DNA of 64,000 nt from Faecalicatena sp. Marseille-Q4148 (GTDB lineage: Bacteria > Bacillota > Clostridia > Lachnospirales > Lachnospiraceae). The position numbers and the translations under genes were made by a program. Below are positions 24,911-34,135 of this stretch, in pieces. The notes beneath the pieces are model-generated. The model saw nothing but the letters and a program-made list of their open reading frames with translations, was not told where the DNA came from and searched no databases. Numbering within the stretch: position 1 is the stretch's first letter; each line of letters starts with the position of its first letter. The stretch covers positions 1,500,046 through 1,564,045 of the forward strand of contig CP073692.1 of NCBI GenBank assembly GCA_018228665.1, given 5' to 3'.

Positions 24911-26641
24911 TTAAGCTTCCACTGGAATAAATGAAAATGAAGTCACATCAAATAATCCCATATCTGTCAGTTTCAGTTCCGGAATGACTGCCAGCGACAT
25001 GAAACAAAGTGTCATTACCGGCTCTACATCACCGCAAATTCCAAGTTCTGAATAAGCTTTCTCATGGATTGCTGTCAATTTCTCATCTACCCATTCACCG
25101 CTTTGGTCGCTCATCAACCCTGCAATCGGCAGCGGCATCCGTTCAATCACTTCTCCTTCTTTTACAAGGACAATCCCACCTTCCTGACGCACCAGTTCTT
25201 CTACGGCAAAAGTCATCTCTTCATCACTGACTCCTACAACGATAATATTGTGAGAATCGTGTGCGATAGACAATGCCACAGCTCCTTCTTTGATTCCATA
25301 ACCTTTCAGAAAACCGCATGCCACATTTCCTGTTCCCTGATGTCGCTCAACAACTGCCACTTTCACAATATCTTTCTCTGCTTCCCGCACAAATTCTCCC
25401 TTTTCATCCAGTTTAATCTGCGCTGTCTCTTTCTTTGTCACAACACCGCCCGGAAGAATTTCTATCACATGGACAAAATCGGATTTCAGATGCATTTTCA
25501 GCTTCTCTTTTGAAAAATCCTTTACAACTACGCTGCCTTTCACGGAAGAAATCTCATGCGGACAGATCTTCGGAAGATATGTTCCTTCTTCTGCCACAGC
25601 CCTTCCTTCAATCCAAACGCGATTCACAGGAAAATCTTTCAGATCATCAAACAGTACAATGTCCGCGCGGTATCCCGGCGCTAACGCTCCTCTGTCCTTC
25701 AGTCCAAAACACTCTGCCGCATTTAATGTCGCCATACGGACTGCTGTCATAGCATCTAATCCTTCTTCAATACAGATTCTCAAATGATTATCCAAATGTC
25801 CCTCATGCAGAATCGTCTTTGGCTGACGGTCATCAGAACAAAGCAGACACCTTCTGCTGTTTTGTTCCGTCACTCCCGCCAAAAGCGTTCGCAGATTATG
25901 ACAGGCAGAACCTTGCCGCATCAGAATATACATTCCATTCTCTAATCGCGCTTTCATCTCTTCTACGGTAGAACATTCATGATCAGCCAGAATTCCTGCA
26001 GCAGCATATGCATTTAACTCTTTTCCTGCAATCCCAGGTCCATGTCCATCAATGAATTTCCCTGCGTTCTTTGCTGCCATTAACTTATCAAGCACGCTGT
26101 CCTCTGCCTGTATCACACCCGGAAAATTCATAAACTCCCCAAGTCCTAGGATTTCTTCTATCTGAAGCGGCTCTTCCATCTCCGGTGCATTGATCACAGC
26201 TCCTGCATGCTCAAATGGTGTTGCCGGCACACAGGAAGGAAGCACATATTTGATATCAAGCGCTGTTCCTTTTGCTGCCTCCAGCATATACTCTAATCCC
26301 CGCAGCCCGCATACATTTACAATTTCATGTGGATCTGCAATAATCGTTGTAGCGCCATGCGGCACAAGCAGCCTTCCGATTTCCTCCGGACTTACATACG
26401 AAGATTCGATGTGAATATGACTGTCAATCAATCCCGGAGCGGCATACCTCCCTTTGGCATCCACAGTTTCTTTCCCCTCATATGTTCCGATTCCTGCGAT
26501 CATTCCGTCACTCACTGCAATATCTCCCGAAGTAATCTCTCCGGAAAAAACATTCATTACCTTACAGTTCTTGATCACAAGATCGGCCGGTATACGCCCT
26601 GCCGCCACATCGATCAGCTTCTTCAGTGTCTCTTTTTTCAT
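24911..26641 (-). CDS. ade: adenine deaminase
   Basis: This amidohydrolase converts adenine to hypoxanthine and ammonia in purine salvage. PGLIDSHIHIESS near residue 75 supplies the metal-binding histidines. HGATTIIADPHEI, GHGPGIAGKELNAY and DHECSTVEE follow, then LLCSDDRQPKTI with the catalytic Asp. The C-terminal Ade domain carries SIAHDSHNIIVVG. I start it at 26641 (MKKETLKKL); ATGs 9 and 12 bases earlier sit too close to the AGGAGG. Ammonia released here could feed the downstream glutamine synthetase. I see no purine riboswitch upstream. Confidence 0.92.
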   Translation of the reverse strand: MKKETLKKLIDVAAGRIPADLVIKNCKVMNVFSGEITSGDIAVSDGMIAGIGTYEGKETVDAKGRYAAPGLIDSHIHIESSYVSPEEIGRLLVPHGATTIIADPHEIVNVCGLRGLEYMLEAAKGTALDIKYVLPSCVPATPFEHAGAVINAPEMEEPLQIEEILGLGEFMNFPGVIQAEDSVLDKLMAAKNAGKFIDGHGPGIAGKELNAYAAAGILADHECSTVEEMKARLENGMYILMRQGSACHNLRTLLAGVTEQNSRRCLLCSDDRQPKTILHEGHLDNHLRICIEEGLDAMTAVRMATLNAAECFGLKDRGALAPGYRADIVLFDDLKDFPVNRVWIEGRAVAEEGTYLPKICPHEISSVKGSVVVKDFSKEKLKMHLKSDFVHVIEILPGGVVTKKETAQIKLDEKGEFVREAEKDIVKVAVVERHQGTGNVACGFLKGYGIKEGAVALSIAHDSHNIIVVGVSDEEMTFAVEELVRQEGGIVLVKEGEVIERMPLPIAGLMSDQSGEWVDEKLTAIHEKAYSELGICGDVEPVMTLCFMSLAVIPELKLTDMGLFDVTSFSFIPVEA

Positions 26642-26730
26642 CCTGCTCATCATCCTCCTGTCCCGCCCGTTTTGTTTCGGACATCTCTGCTTTAAGCATA
26701 GCTGAAATGACAGGAAAAAGCAATCAAAAA

Positions 26731-26775
26731 AGCGCTGTCCGAAAAAGCTATAAAAAGCTTCTTCAGACAGCGTCT
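26731..26775 (-). terminator. terminator of the first ABC-importer operon
   Basis: A long imperfect stem (GACGCTGTCTGAAGAAGC against GCTTTTTCGGACAGCGC) is followed on the minus strand by TTTTTTG. It lies downstream of the small membrane-protein gene and ahead of ade. It may work in both directions. Confidence 0.75.
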
Positions 26776-26800
26776 TCTTTTATAATTTTAAGTTTCTTCT

Positions 26801-26968
26801 TTATTTATACTGATGATTATAAATGAACAGAAGTGTCAGGAGCCCTGTCAGTCCCACCAACTCCATTGCAAGGCCTGTGAAGCTGATATTTCTCTGACCG
26901 ATAATAATAAGTGCAAGGCAAACAATAAATACAATCACCATGATAATTTTTCTTACTGGACGATCCAT
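26801..26968 (-). CDS. small membrane protein at the end of the importer operon (DUF6903-like)
   Basis: A 55-residue protein starts at 26968 with MDRPVRKIIMVIVF and ends LLFIYNHQYK. It has two hydrophobic helices separated by GQRNISFTGLAMEL. AGGAGGG lies 8 bases upstream of the ATG and the gene follows the permease stop by 13 bases, so it is the last gene of the importer operon. It resembles the tiny DUF6903 proteins found beside sugar ABC permeases in Lachnospiraceae (from memory, not checked). The role is unknown; association with the permeases is inferred from position. Confidence 0.75.
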   Translation of the reverse strand: MDRPVRKIIMVIVFIVCLALIIIGQRNISFTGLAMELVGLTGLLTLLFIYNHQYK

Positions 26969-26981
26969 TACTATTTCCCTC

Positions 26982-27857
26982 CTAACCTTTCAATCCGCCA
27001 AGTGTCATACCTTCTGTCAGCTGTTTCTGCACTAAAATATAAAGAATCAGCGTTGGAAGCATAACTGTTACAAGACCGGCGTACATAATACCATAGTTTG
27101 TTGCTGCTTTTTCTACTGCCATCAGGTTTTTCAATCCCATTGCCAGTGTATCATTTCCGTCCATTAATGTATATGCAATAATATACTCATTCCAGAAGGA
27201 CAGGAAGTTAAACAAAATAACTGTAATGATACTTGGTTTTGCCATCGGGATCATAATCTTTGTCATCGTTTTAAAATGACCGCATCCATCAATGTAAGCC
27301 GCTTCTTCAAATCCCTTTGGAAGTGTTTTAAAATATCCGCTCAGAAGATATACTGTAAACGGAAGTGCACTGGAAGCATATACGACTGCCAGAATAAATC
27401 TGTTATTCAGGAAAAATTCCACACCAAGCGCTCTGTTTGCAGAACTTAACATCAGGAAGATCGGAATAACAATATAACTGATATTAACGAAAAGTCCTGC
27501 CATAAATAACGCATTTAAGAATTTTCTGCTCTTGAATTCAAACCGCGACAACACATACGATGCCGGAAGTGCCAGAGCCAGAAGGATGATCAGCGCCATT
27601 GCTGTTACAAGTACAGAGTTCATGAAGAATTCTCCCATTCTTCCATCGATGAACGCTGTCACAAAGTTCTGATAGCGGAATGTCTTCGGCAATGCCCACG
27701 GACTGATATCTCCGCCGAGGAACTCTGAGTTCATTTTTAAACTTGCCATAAAAACCCATGCAACCGGTACAATAATTGAAATCGCAAGTATCAGAAGAGC
27801 TGCATAGATAATGATCTGAGATATAATTTGACCTGGTTTTTTATTCTTTTTCTCCAT
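26982..27857 (-). CDS. ABC sugar importer permease, MalG/CUT1 type
   Basis: The 291-residue inner-membrane permease has six hydrophobic segments and the EAA loop EEAAYIDGCGHFKTMTKIMIP near residues 190-210, which docks the ATPase. Its FWNEYIIAYTLMDG segment is typical of CUT1 permeases. With the upstream partner permease and the binding protein it should import an oligosaccharide. No ATPase gene is in the locus, so it probably uses a shared MsmK-type ATPase, as is common in Firmicutes. The substrate is likely galacto-N-biose or lacto-N-biose, given the GH112 gene nearby (inference). Confidence 0.92.
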   Translation of the reverse strand: MEKKNKKPGQIISQIIIYAALLILAISIIVPVAWVFMASLKMNSEFLGGDISPWALPKTFRYQNFVTAFIDGRMGEFFMNSVLVTAMALIILLALALPASYVLSRFEFKSRKFLNALFMAGLFVNISYIVIPIFLMLSSANRALGVEFFLNNRFILAVVYASSALPFTVYLLSGYFKTLPKGFEEAAYIDGCGHFKTMTKIMIPMAKPSIITVILFNFLSFWNEYIIAYTLMDGNDTLAMGLKNLMAVEKAATNYGIMYAGLVTVMLPTLILYILVQKQLTEGMTLGGLKG

Positions 27858-27872
27858 TTCCGCTCTCCTTTC

Positions 27873-28763
27873 CTAGAATTCATATACTTCCCGGTCTGTG
27901 ATCTTGTTCACAATTCCTGCAAGGATAAATGAGAACAAGAATACAACAACGCCGATAGCCATACCATAACCGTAAGCACCGTTACCGTAAGCCTGTTTAT
28001 ACATATAGTTTAATGCAACTTCTGTCTTTCCATTCGGTCCTCCGTTGGACATAATCTGAACAAAGAGGAAACTCAGGTTAATCGTACTGATAATGTAGAA
28101 TGTCAGTGTTGTACGGATATTGCTCCAGATTAACGGGAATGTGATCTGGAAGAACATTTGAATTTCTGTAGCCCCATCAAGAGATGCTGCTTCGTAATAA
28201 TCCGGCGGGATTGCTGCCATACTTGCCATATACATTACCATATAGTAACCGATAGCCTGCCATACCAACGCAAAAATAACAGAATAAATAACGATATTCG
28301 GTTCCGCCATCCACTGTCTCGCCAATCCATCCAAATGGATCGCTCTCAGGAATGTGTTCAACAGACCTGTACTCGGATTGTAGATCGCACCGAAAATACC
28401 TGCAATAACTACGATTGATAAAATATTCGGGATATAGAAAATAATACGGAAAAAGTTCTTTCCCTTAAATGTTCCTCTGCTTAACAGTGCTGCAAATAAT
28501 ACCGCCAGCACAATCGTGCACAGCATTACGATAACAATAATCAGAATCGTATTCTGCATTGCCTGAAGAAAATTCTTATCCTGCATTAAATTCTTAAAGT
28601 TCTCCAGACCGATAAATGTCTGTTTATTCGTAATTCCTCCCATACGGTAAAATGACATCCGAAATACATTCAGTGTCGGAATTACAAGAAAGAGAACAAT
28701 CAGAACAACTGCCGGTGCCAGACATGCAAATACAAATCTTTTTTCTGAACGTTTTCTGTTCAT
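27873..28763 (-). CDS. ABC sugar importer permease, MalF/CUT1 type
   Basis: The start at 28763 (MNRKRSEKRFVFACL) is favoured by GGAAGGA 7 bases upstream. About 296 residues follow, with six hydrophobic segments. The EAA loop is YEAASLDGATEIQMFFQITFP near residues 195-215. It ends 15 bases before the partner permease. It lies downstream of a hairpin after the binding-protein gene, which should lower its expression relative to that protein. Confidence 0.92.
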   Translation of the reverse strand: MNRKRSEKRFVFACLAPAVVLIVLFLVIPTLNVFRMSFYRMGGITNKQTFIGLENFKNLMQDKNFLQAMQNTILIIVIVMLCTIVLAVLFAALLSRGTFKGKNFFRIIFYIPNILSIVVIAGIFGAIYNPSTGLLNTFLRAIHLDGLARQWMAEPNIVIYSVIFALVWQAIGYYMVMYMASMAAIPPDYYEAASLDGATEIQMFFQITFPLIWSNIRTTLTFYIISTINLSFLFVQIMSNGGPNGKTEVALNYMYKQAYGNGAYGYGMAIGVVVFLFSFILAGIVNKITDREVYEF

Positions 28764-28790
28764 AATTTCATCCTTTCCTTCTTTCCTCAT

Positions 28791-28821
28791 AAAAAACGGT
28801 GAGCCCGCTTGCCCACCGTTT
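28791..28821 (-). terminator. attenuating hairpin between binding protein and permeases
   Basis: AAACGGTG pairs with CACCGTTT, extended by a GC pair past one unpaired base, and TTTTTT follows on the minus strand. Being inside the operon it probably acts as a partial terminator, so that the binding protein is made in excess. Confidence 0.75.
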
Positions 28822-28851
28822 CAACAAACTATCGCTTACCCGGGTTCTTAA

Positions 28852-30240
28852 TTATAAGTTCTCGGCTAATCTTGCCCATGCGTCTACTAACTGTTTCTGG
28901 TACTCTTCTACTGTCATAGCGCCTGTATTTAAGTCATCAATTGCACCATAAACTGTAGCCTTCATGTCAAATCCGTCGATTGCTGTCTCAAGTGTTGCCC
29001 AGTTTCCGGAAACAACTTCGTATCCTTCAGAAGATGCAAGTGTATATGTATCTTTGATCGGTCCTTCCGGTAACTGATCAGATGCACCTACTACCGGTGG
29101 AACGATCGGAGCCGGAGATTTTTCTCCTGTCTCTTTATTCTCTGTCTCATTTGCAAGCATCAGATCAACAACTGTATCAGAATACATAAATTTGATGAAG
29201 TCTTTTGCTACATCCAGGTTCTCAGCGTCAGCCGGTACCCACATCTGCTCTGTGAATGTATAAACATAGCGATCCTGATCTGCTGAGAATTTAGGCGGTG
29301 CCATCATTCCCCACTCAAAATCTTCCTTCGGAGTAGAGTTTGCCATCTCACCGATTACCCAGTTACCATTTGGCATGAATAATGCTTTTCCGTCGATTAC
29401 ATTCTGCTGATTAATCTTGAATCCGTCTTTTGACTGAGCATTTGCTACTGTATCAGCCTGTGTATACTCTGGAGATGCAAGTTTTGCAATTGTGTCGATG
29501 ATCATCTTTCCTTCTTTGGATGTCCATGTATCTTTATCGTAGTTTACAGCTTTGTTCATAAACTCAGGTCCGCCTGCCTGTGCAAACATCTGGAACATCG
29601 GACAGTCAAAGTATCCTGCGATCGGATATGTAAATAAAGCTGCTCCGTTTGCCTTTGCCTGCTCATTCAGTGCAAAGAAATCATCCCAGGTCTCCGGAAG
29701 ATCATATTTCTTAGTTTCACCTTCGAATAAAGTCTTGTTATACCAGAATCCTGTTGGTGTGTAAACGATTGGTGCAAGATATACTTTGCCATCGCCATAT
29801 GGCTGTGCTGCTGCATTCTCTGTGATTCCGCTTACTAATTTGGATTTCAGCTCATCGTCAAATACATCTGAAATATCAGCGATTGCTTTTTCTTTCAGCA
29901 TGTTTTCTGTAAAACCGCTTGCCTGTCCAAGATTGTAGTAAACAACATCCGGAATATCACCATTCTGGAAATCCTTCTGTAAATCTTTGTCAAGTTCAGA
30001 AGATGTATGTAATTCTACATCTACATCCGGATTTTCTTTTTCGAATGCTTCAGCAATCTTCTCCCAGATTTCTGTTCCGTTACCGCCTGCGAAAGCTTCG
30101 AACTTTAAGACTGTTTTTCCGTCTTCTGTCTTGCCTTCTGCTTTCTTGTCACTTCCGGAATCTTTGCTGCCGCATCCTGTCATCATGGAAGCGATCATTG
30201 CGCCGGCAAGTAAAACAGCTGTTACTTTTTTCATTTTCAT
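28852..30240 (-). CDS. ABC sugar-binding lipoprotein, family 1
   Basis: The 462-residue lipoprotein has a signal peptide ending in MMTGCGSKDSG, with the modified Cys near residue 23, and an acidic linker. The family 1 solute-binding fold follows: VLKFEAFAGGNGTEIWEKIAEAFEKE, then VYLAPIVYTPTGFWYNKTLF and a C-terminal helix ...AWARLAENL. It captures sugar outside the cell and delivers it to the two permeases. It heads the operon, opposite the divergent sulfatase gene. Its promoter carries the same 30-base site as the phosphorylase promoter. Confidence 0.93.
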   Translation of the reverse strand: MKMKKVTAVLLAGAMIASMMTGCGSKDSGSDKKAEGKTEDGKTVLKFEAFAGGNGTEIWEKIAEAFEKENPDVDVELHTSSELDKDLQKDFQNGDIPDVVYYNLGQASGFTENMLKEKAIADISDVFDDELKSKLVSGITENAAAQPYGDGKVYLAPIVYTPTGFWYNKTLFEGETKKYDLPETWDDFFALNEQAKANGAALFTYPIAGYFDCPMFQMFAQAGGPEFMNKAVNYDKDTWTSKEGKMIIDTIAKLASPEYTQADTVANAQSKDGFKINQQNVIDGKALFMPNGNWVIGEMANSTPKEDFEWGMMAPPKFSADQDRYVYTFTEQMWVPADAENLDVAKDFIKFMYSDTVVDLMLANETENKETGEKSPAPIVPPVVGASDQLPEGPIKDTYTLASSEGYEVVSGNWATLETAIDGFDMKATVYGAIDDLNTGAMTVEEYQKQLVDAWARLAENL

Positions 30241-30284
30241 AACTAATTCCTCCTTTTAGTCATTTCGTTCATTTTCTGTAATTT

Positions 30285-30347
30285 ACTCTACACTATTCTC
30301 GTCACTTTTTCTATAGCAATGTTGTTGTTATTGTTATATATATTGCT
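30285..30347 (-). promoter_or_regulatory. importer promoter with shared 30 bp site
   Basis: Site 30318-30347 matches 36381-36410 at about 25 of 30 positions, including a 14-base exact run (30334-30347). Both are followed by CTATAGA and, exactly 27 bases past the site, by the -10 (here TAGAGT, 30285-30290). The probable activator is the AraC-type protein encoded at 33149-34009 (inference). Confidence 0.65.
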
Positions 30348-30469
30348 TTTAAACAGTTTTTTTATAAAGTTTTAAAAAATCGAACTTGCTTTTTTATTGT
30401 CTCTGTGCCTATTATTAAAAAAACAATGGTATCATCCAAAACAAATTTATTGCTTGAAAGGAGTTTGAA

Positions 30470-31921
30470 ATGAATCAGCCTAATATCTTACTTTTAATGT
30501 GCGATCAGTTCCGGGGCGACTGCCTTTCTTTTGCCGGCCACCCGGATGTAAAGACACCATATCTGGATACGCTCGCCGCCGAAGGCGCCTTCTTTGGACA
30601 TGCCTATTCTTCCTGTCCAAGCTGTATTCCTGCAAGAGCGGCTCTCTTTACCGGGAAAAGTCAGGCAAATCACGGCCGGGTTGGTTATGAAGATGGAATC
30701 GACTGGAATTATGACCATATGCTGGCGCAGGAATTGAGTGACGGCGGATACCAGACAGGATGCATCGGCAAAATGCACGTCCACCCGGTACGCAAGCACT
30801 GCGGTTTCCAGAGCCTCAGACTTCACGATGGTTATCTCGGCCACTACCGCAGCGCCACGATCCCTCACTGCCAGCATCAGACAGTTACTGATGATTATCT
30901 CTATGATCTCAAAAAAGTCATGGGACCGCAGGCAGATGTCACCGCTTCCGGACCGGAATGTAATTCATGGGTTACTCATCCGTGGATCTATGACGAACAC
31001 CTGCACCCGACCAACTGGGTTACAGAGGAAAGCATCCGTTTCCTTGAGACGAGAGATCGGACACGTCCTTTCTTTCTGATGAGTTCCTACGTTCGCCCGC
31101 ATCAGCCATTCGATGCTCCCGCCTCTTATTTTGATCTGTACAAAGATAAGCAATTGCGTGAGCCTGCCATCGGTGACTGGGAAGACAGCTCCAATACCGA
31201 GCGCTTTGGCTTTATAAAGGATTCTATTTACGGATGCCGGGACGCCGCTTTGCGTCACAATGCTCTGGCAGGTTATTATGCATGTATTACTCATGTGGAT
31301 CATCAGATTGGACGATTGTTAACGGCGCTAATGGAGAGCGGAGAATATGAAAATACCGTGATCATTTTCCTGTCTGACCACGGTGAACTTCTTTTTGATC
31401 ATCATTTGTATCGGAAAGTTTTTCCGTATGAGGGAAGCACTCATATTCCTCTTCTCATACGCACCGGAAAAAATGTCTGTCCAACTGCGCCGATTCGAAG
31501 TAATACCCTTGCGGAGTTAAGAGACATCCTTCCAACGATCCTTGATTTTGCCCATCTTCCGATTCCGGAAGGGGTGGACGGGTTCTCTCTTGTTCCTGAG
31601 ATTACCGGCACCGGTCATAATAACCGTCCATATCTGCACGGAGAACACAGTTTCCATTCCTGCCTCTCCAATCAGTTCATTGTAACGGAAACAGATAAAT
31701 ACATCTGGTACAGTGAGACCGGAGAGGAAGAGTATTTCCACCTTGCTCTGGACCCGCGTGAACAACATAATGCTATTAACGATCCACAATATCAGGAACG
31801 GATCGACTGGCTTCGGAATGCATTGATCCGGGAACTGGACGGTCGGGAAGAAGGCTACAGTGACGGAGCTTCTCTCCGCCGCGGATACAAGCCTGTCACA
31901 ACGCTCTCCCACATTTTCTAA
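30470..31921 (+). CDS. Cys-type sulfatase (arylsulfatase/choline-sulfatase-like)
   Basis: The 483-residue alkaline-phosphatase-superfamily sulfatase has NILLLMCDQFRGDCL at the N-terminus, with metal-binding Asp and the catalytic sulfatase motif CIPARAALFTG, where Cys52 must be oxidised to formylglycine. The second metal site lies in FLSDHGELL near residue 300. There is no signal peptide, so it would act on imported sulfated sugars in the cytoplasm. GAAAGGAG precedes the ATG. It diverges from the importer operon and converges with the maturase gene, which points to removal of sulfate from host or mucin-type glycans. Confidence 0.9.
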   Translation: MNQPNILLLMCDQFRGDCLSFAGHPDVKTPYLDTLAAEGAFFGHAYSSCPSCIPARAALFTGKSQANHGRVGYEDGIDWNYDHMLAQELSDGGYQTGCIGKMHVHPVRKHCGFQSLRLHDGYLGHYRSATIPHCQHQTVTDDYLYDLKKVMGPQADVTASGPECNSWVTHPWIYDEHLHPTNWVTEESIRFLETRDRTRPFFLMSSYVRPHQPFDAPASYFDLYKDKQLREPAIGDWEDSSNTERFGFIKDSIYGCRDAALRHNALAGYYACITHVDHQIGRLLTALMESGEYENTVIIFLSDHGELLFDHHLYRKVFPYEGSTHIPLLIRTGKNVCPTAPIRSNTLAELRDILPTILDFAHLPIPEGVDGFSLVPEITGTGHNNRPYLHGEHSFHSCLSNQFIVTETDKYIWYSETGEEEYFHLALDPREQHNAINDPQYQERIDWLRNALIRELDGREEGYSDGASLRRGYKPVTTLSHIF

Positions 31922-31963
31922 TATCAAGTCTTTTTCGAAACAGATATTTCTTTCTCCTCCCTC

Positions 31964-33058
31964 TTACCGGAGAGATTGGGCAATACGATACAGCATTGGT
32001 GCGGCTTCTTTCAGAAATTCCTGGTGGCCGCACCTTTTTTCCTGCAGATAGCATGCATTCTGCCGTTTACATCCACCGCGGCAGAGATTCCAGAAACTGC
32101 ATGTCTCGCAAATCTTTGGAACAACTTTTTCTTCCTGCAGAAACGTCTTCATTGCCTCGCTTGTCAAAATCTCTTCCACCGTTTTTTCTCGCAGATTCCC
32201 ACAGCAATACTCGTCTAACACATAGAAATCACATGGATAAACATTCCCGTCTGACTCTACAACAAGCTGTGCTGTACAAAATCCAAGCATCCCACACTGC
32301 TGCGGCGGACGGTCTGCAAACATCAGAAGAAGATTATCGAACAGTCCGATACTCATATAATCCCCCTGCATATAATCCGCAAGCCATATCCTGAACAAGC
32401 GCTTAAAAAACTTTTCATATCCATCTGCATCCAGTTCCCACTGTGTCTTACGATCCAGCTCTCCCAGACATGGAATACACTGCACATGGGAAATTCCCTG
32501 GCTTTTCATAAACTTATAATAAGCTTCCGGATGTGAAGCCAGCTGCGCGGTAATTACTGATAAAATATTATACGCTGCTCCTGCCCGCTTTAAATATCCG
32601 ATCCCTTCCATAATCTTTCCGAACATTCCCTTACCTTTTTTGTCTATCCGGAACTTATTTGTATTTGACTCATATCCGTCCAGCGACACCCCTACAAGTA
32701 CATGCTTCCTTGCAAAAAACTCTGCCCATGCCTCGTCAATCAGTGTTCCGTTTGTCTGGATTGCATAAGCAAAGGTTCTGCCTCCTTTTTTCTTTTCTGC
32801 ATAAGCTGTCAACTTCTCATAAAATTCAAGACCACCAAGCATTGGCTCTCCTCCCTGAAATGCCAGTGTAATATGTGCCGTATCACTTGTTTCTTGGATC
32901 GCCCGATCGATCAGAAGCTCCATCAGGGCTTCGTCCATCATTTCACCGCACACGTTTTCTCTCCGACTGCTCACATCTTCATAAAAACAATATGGACAAT
33001 GGAGGTTACAGCGTGCAGATGCCGGCTTGATCAAAAATGACAGATATTCTAACTTCAT
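31964..33058 (-). CDS. anaerobic sulfatase-maturating enzyme, radical SAM
   Basis: The 364-residue radical-SAM SPASM protein has CNLHCPYC (Cys17, 21, 24) binding the SAM cluster and QGGEPML near residue 70. A C-terminal set follows, including CDFYVLDEYCCGN, CETCSFWNLCRGGC and CGHQEF, for two further iron-sulfur clusters. Such enzymes oxidise the Cys or Ser of sulfatases to formylglycine without oxygen. The target is almost certainly the neighbouring Cys-type sulfatase, whose gene ends 42 bases away on the opposite strand. Confidence 0.93.
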   Translation of the reverse strand: MKLEYLSFLIKPASARCNLHCPYCFYEDVSSRRENVCGEMMDEALMELLIDRAIQETSDTAHITLAFQGGEPMLGGLEFYEKLTAYAEKKKGGRTFAYAIQTNGTLIDEAWAEFFARKHVLVGVSLDGYESNTNKFRIDKKGKGMFGKIMEGIGYLKRAGAAYNILSVITAQLASHPEAYYKFMKSQGISHVQCIPCLGELDRKTQWELDADGYEKFFKRLFRIWLADYMQGDYMSIGLFDNLLLMFADRPPQQCGMLGFCTAQLVVESDGNVYPCDFYVLDEYCCGNLREKTVEEILTSEAMKTFLQEEKVVPKICETCSFWNLCRGGCKRQNACYLQEKRCGHQEFLKEAAPMLYRIAQSLR

Positions 33059-33148
33059 CTTCCGTTTCTCCTACATTTTGTTTGAATTCTTCTTTCGTAA
33101 CGATTATACTATTTGTATAAGATATTGTAAACTAAAGGAGGGCTCTCT

Positions 33149-34009
33149 ATGAGTAACCGACGCTATCAGTTAGACGAAATCGAACTTCAGAAAATGAACA
33201 TCCGCCTGCTGTACATCACCCAAGCCCGCTACGGCGCCGATTGGCATAGTGTTCCACACTCCCATCATTTTACAGAATTATTTTATGTAACAAGAGGCCG
33301 CGGTAAATTTCTTGTCAACAACACCAAATTTGATGTACAGGAACACGATATGATCATTGTGAACCCTAATGTCTCCCACACAGAACTTGGGATTCCGGAT
33401 GTTCCTCTCGAATATATTGCACTTGGAATCAACGGACTGCAGTTCACAAGCCATGATGATAACATTCCATACGATTACAGCCTTCACCATTTTGAGGAAT
33501 ACAATGAAGAAATCTCATTTTATCTGAAGACACTACTTGCAGAAGTCCAGCGGAAAGAAGAAAGTTTTAACCTGATCTGTCAGAATCTGCTGGAAATTTT
33601 GATCCTGAATCTTGTCCGCCATACAAAAAAGAAGATTTCCATTGCCTCCGTTAAGAAGATTACAAAGGAATGTCGTTTCGTGGAACAATATCTGGACGAA
33701 CATTTTAAAGAAGATATTACCCTTGAGACGTTAAGTAATCTGACTTACTTAAATAAATATTATTTAGTACATGCATTCAAGAGTTATAAAGGCATCTCAC
33801 CTATTAACTACCTGATTGAAAAACGGATTACCGAAGCAAAAAATCTGCTGGAGACAACGAATTATCCCATCGCTAAGATCGCTACTATGATTGGATTTTC
33901 TTCTCAGTCTTATTTTTCGCAAGTATTTAAAAAAGAAACGTCCATGACACCGAATGAATATCGAAAGTGTTCTGACTTGAGCATGGAGAAGAAAGCAATC
34001 CTCTCATAG
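33149..34009 (+). CDS. AraC family regulator with cupin sensor domain
   Basis: The 286-residue protein has an N-terminal cupin (HSVPHSHHFTELFYVTRGRGKFLVN) for ligand sensing. Two C-terminal helix-turn-helix units follow, starting DITLETLSNLTYLNKYYLVHAFK and ending AKIATMIGFSSQSYFSQVFKK. AAAGGAGG lies upstream of the ATG. Position between the sulfatase-maturase pair and the phosphorylase makes it the likely activator of the locus, acting at the paired sites at 30318-30347 and 36381-36410. The ligand is unknown; a disaccharide such as galacto-N-biose would fit. Confidence 0.92.
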   Translation: MSNRRYQLDEIELQKMNIRLLYITQARYGADWHSVPHSHHFTELFYVTRGRGKFLVNNTKFDVQEHDMIIVNPNVSHTELGIPDVPLEYIALGINGLQFTSHDDNIPYDYSLHHFEEYNEEISFYLKTLLAEVQRKEESFNLICQNLLEILILNLVRHTKKKISIASVKKITKECRFVEQYLDEHFKEDITLETLSNLTYLNKYYLVHAFKSYKGISPINYLIEKRITEAKNLLETTNYPIAKIATMIGFSSQSYFSQVFKKETSMTPNEYRKCSDLSMEKKAILS

Positions 34010-34047
34010 CCGCAGAATATTCTGCCAGACAGATATCCACAACACAA

Positions 34048-34103
34048 AAACAGGAGCCTTAACTGCTCACTCCATTTGGAGAAGCCGTTATGCGCTCCTG
34101 TTT
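34048..34103 (+). terminator. bidirectional terminator between regulator and phosphorylase
   Basis: AAACAGGAGC and GCTCCTGTTT form a perfect 10-base stem with a 36-base loop. A T-rich run follows on the plus strand and a preceding A-run serves the minus strand. It separates two convergent genes. Confidence 0.75.
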
Positions 34104-34135
34104 ATTTATTTTCTCATAGAAAAACAGATTTCCTT

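Noticed and set aside
26642-26730. Purine riboswitch before adenine deaminase
   Set aside because: I could not find the paired helices or loop sequences of the class.
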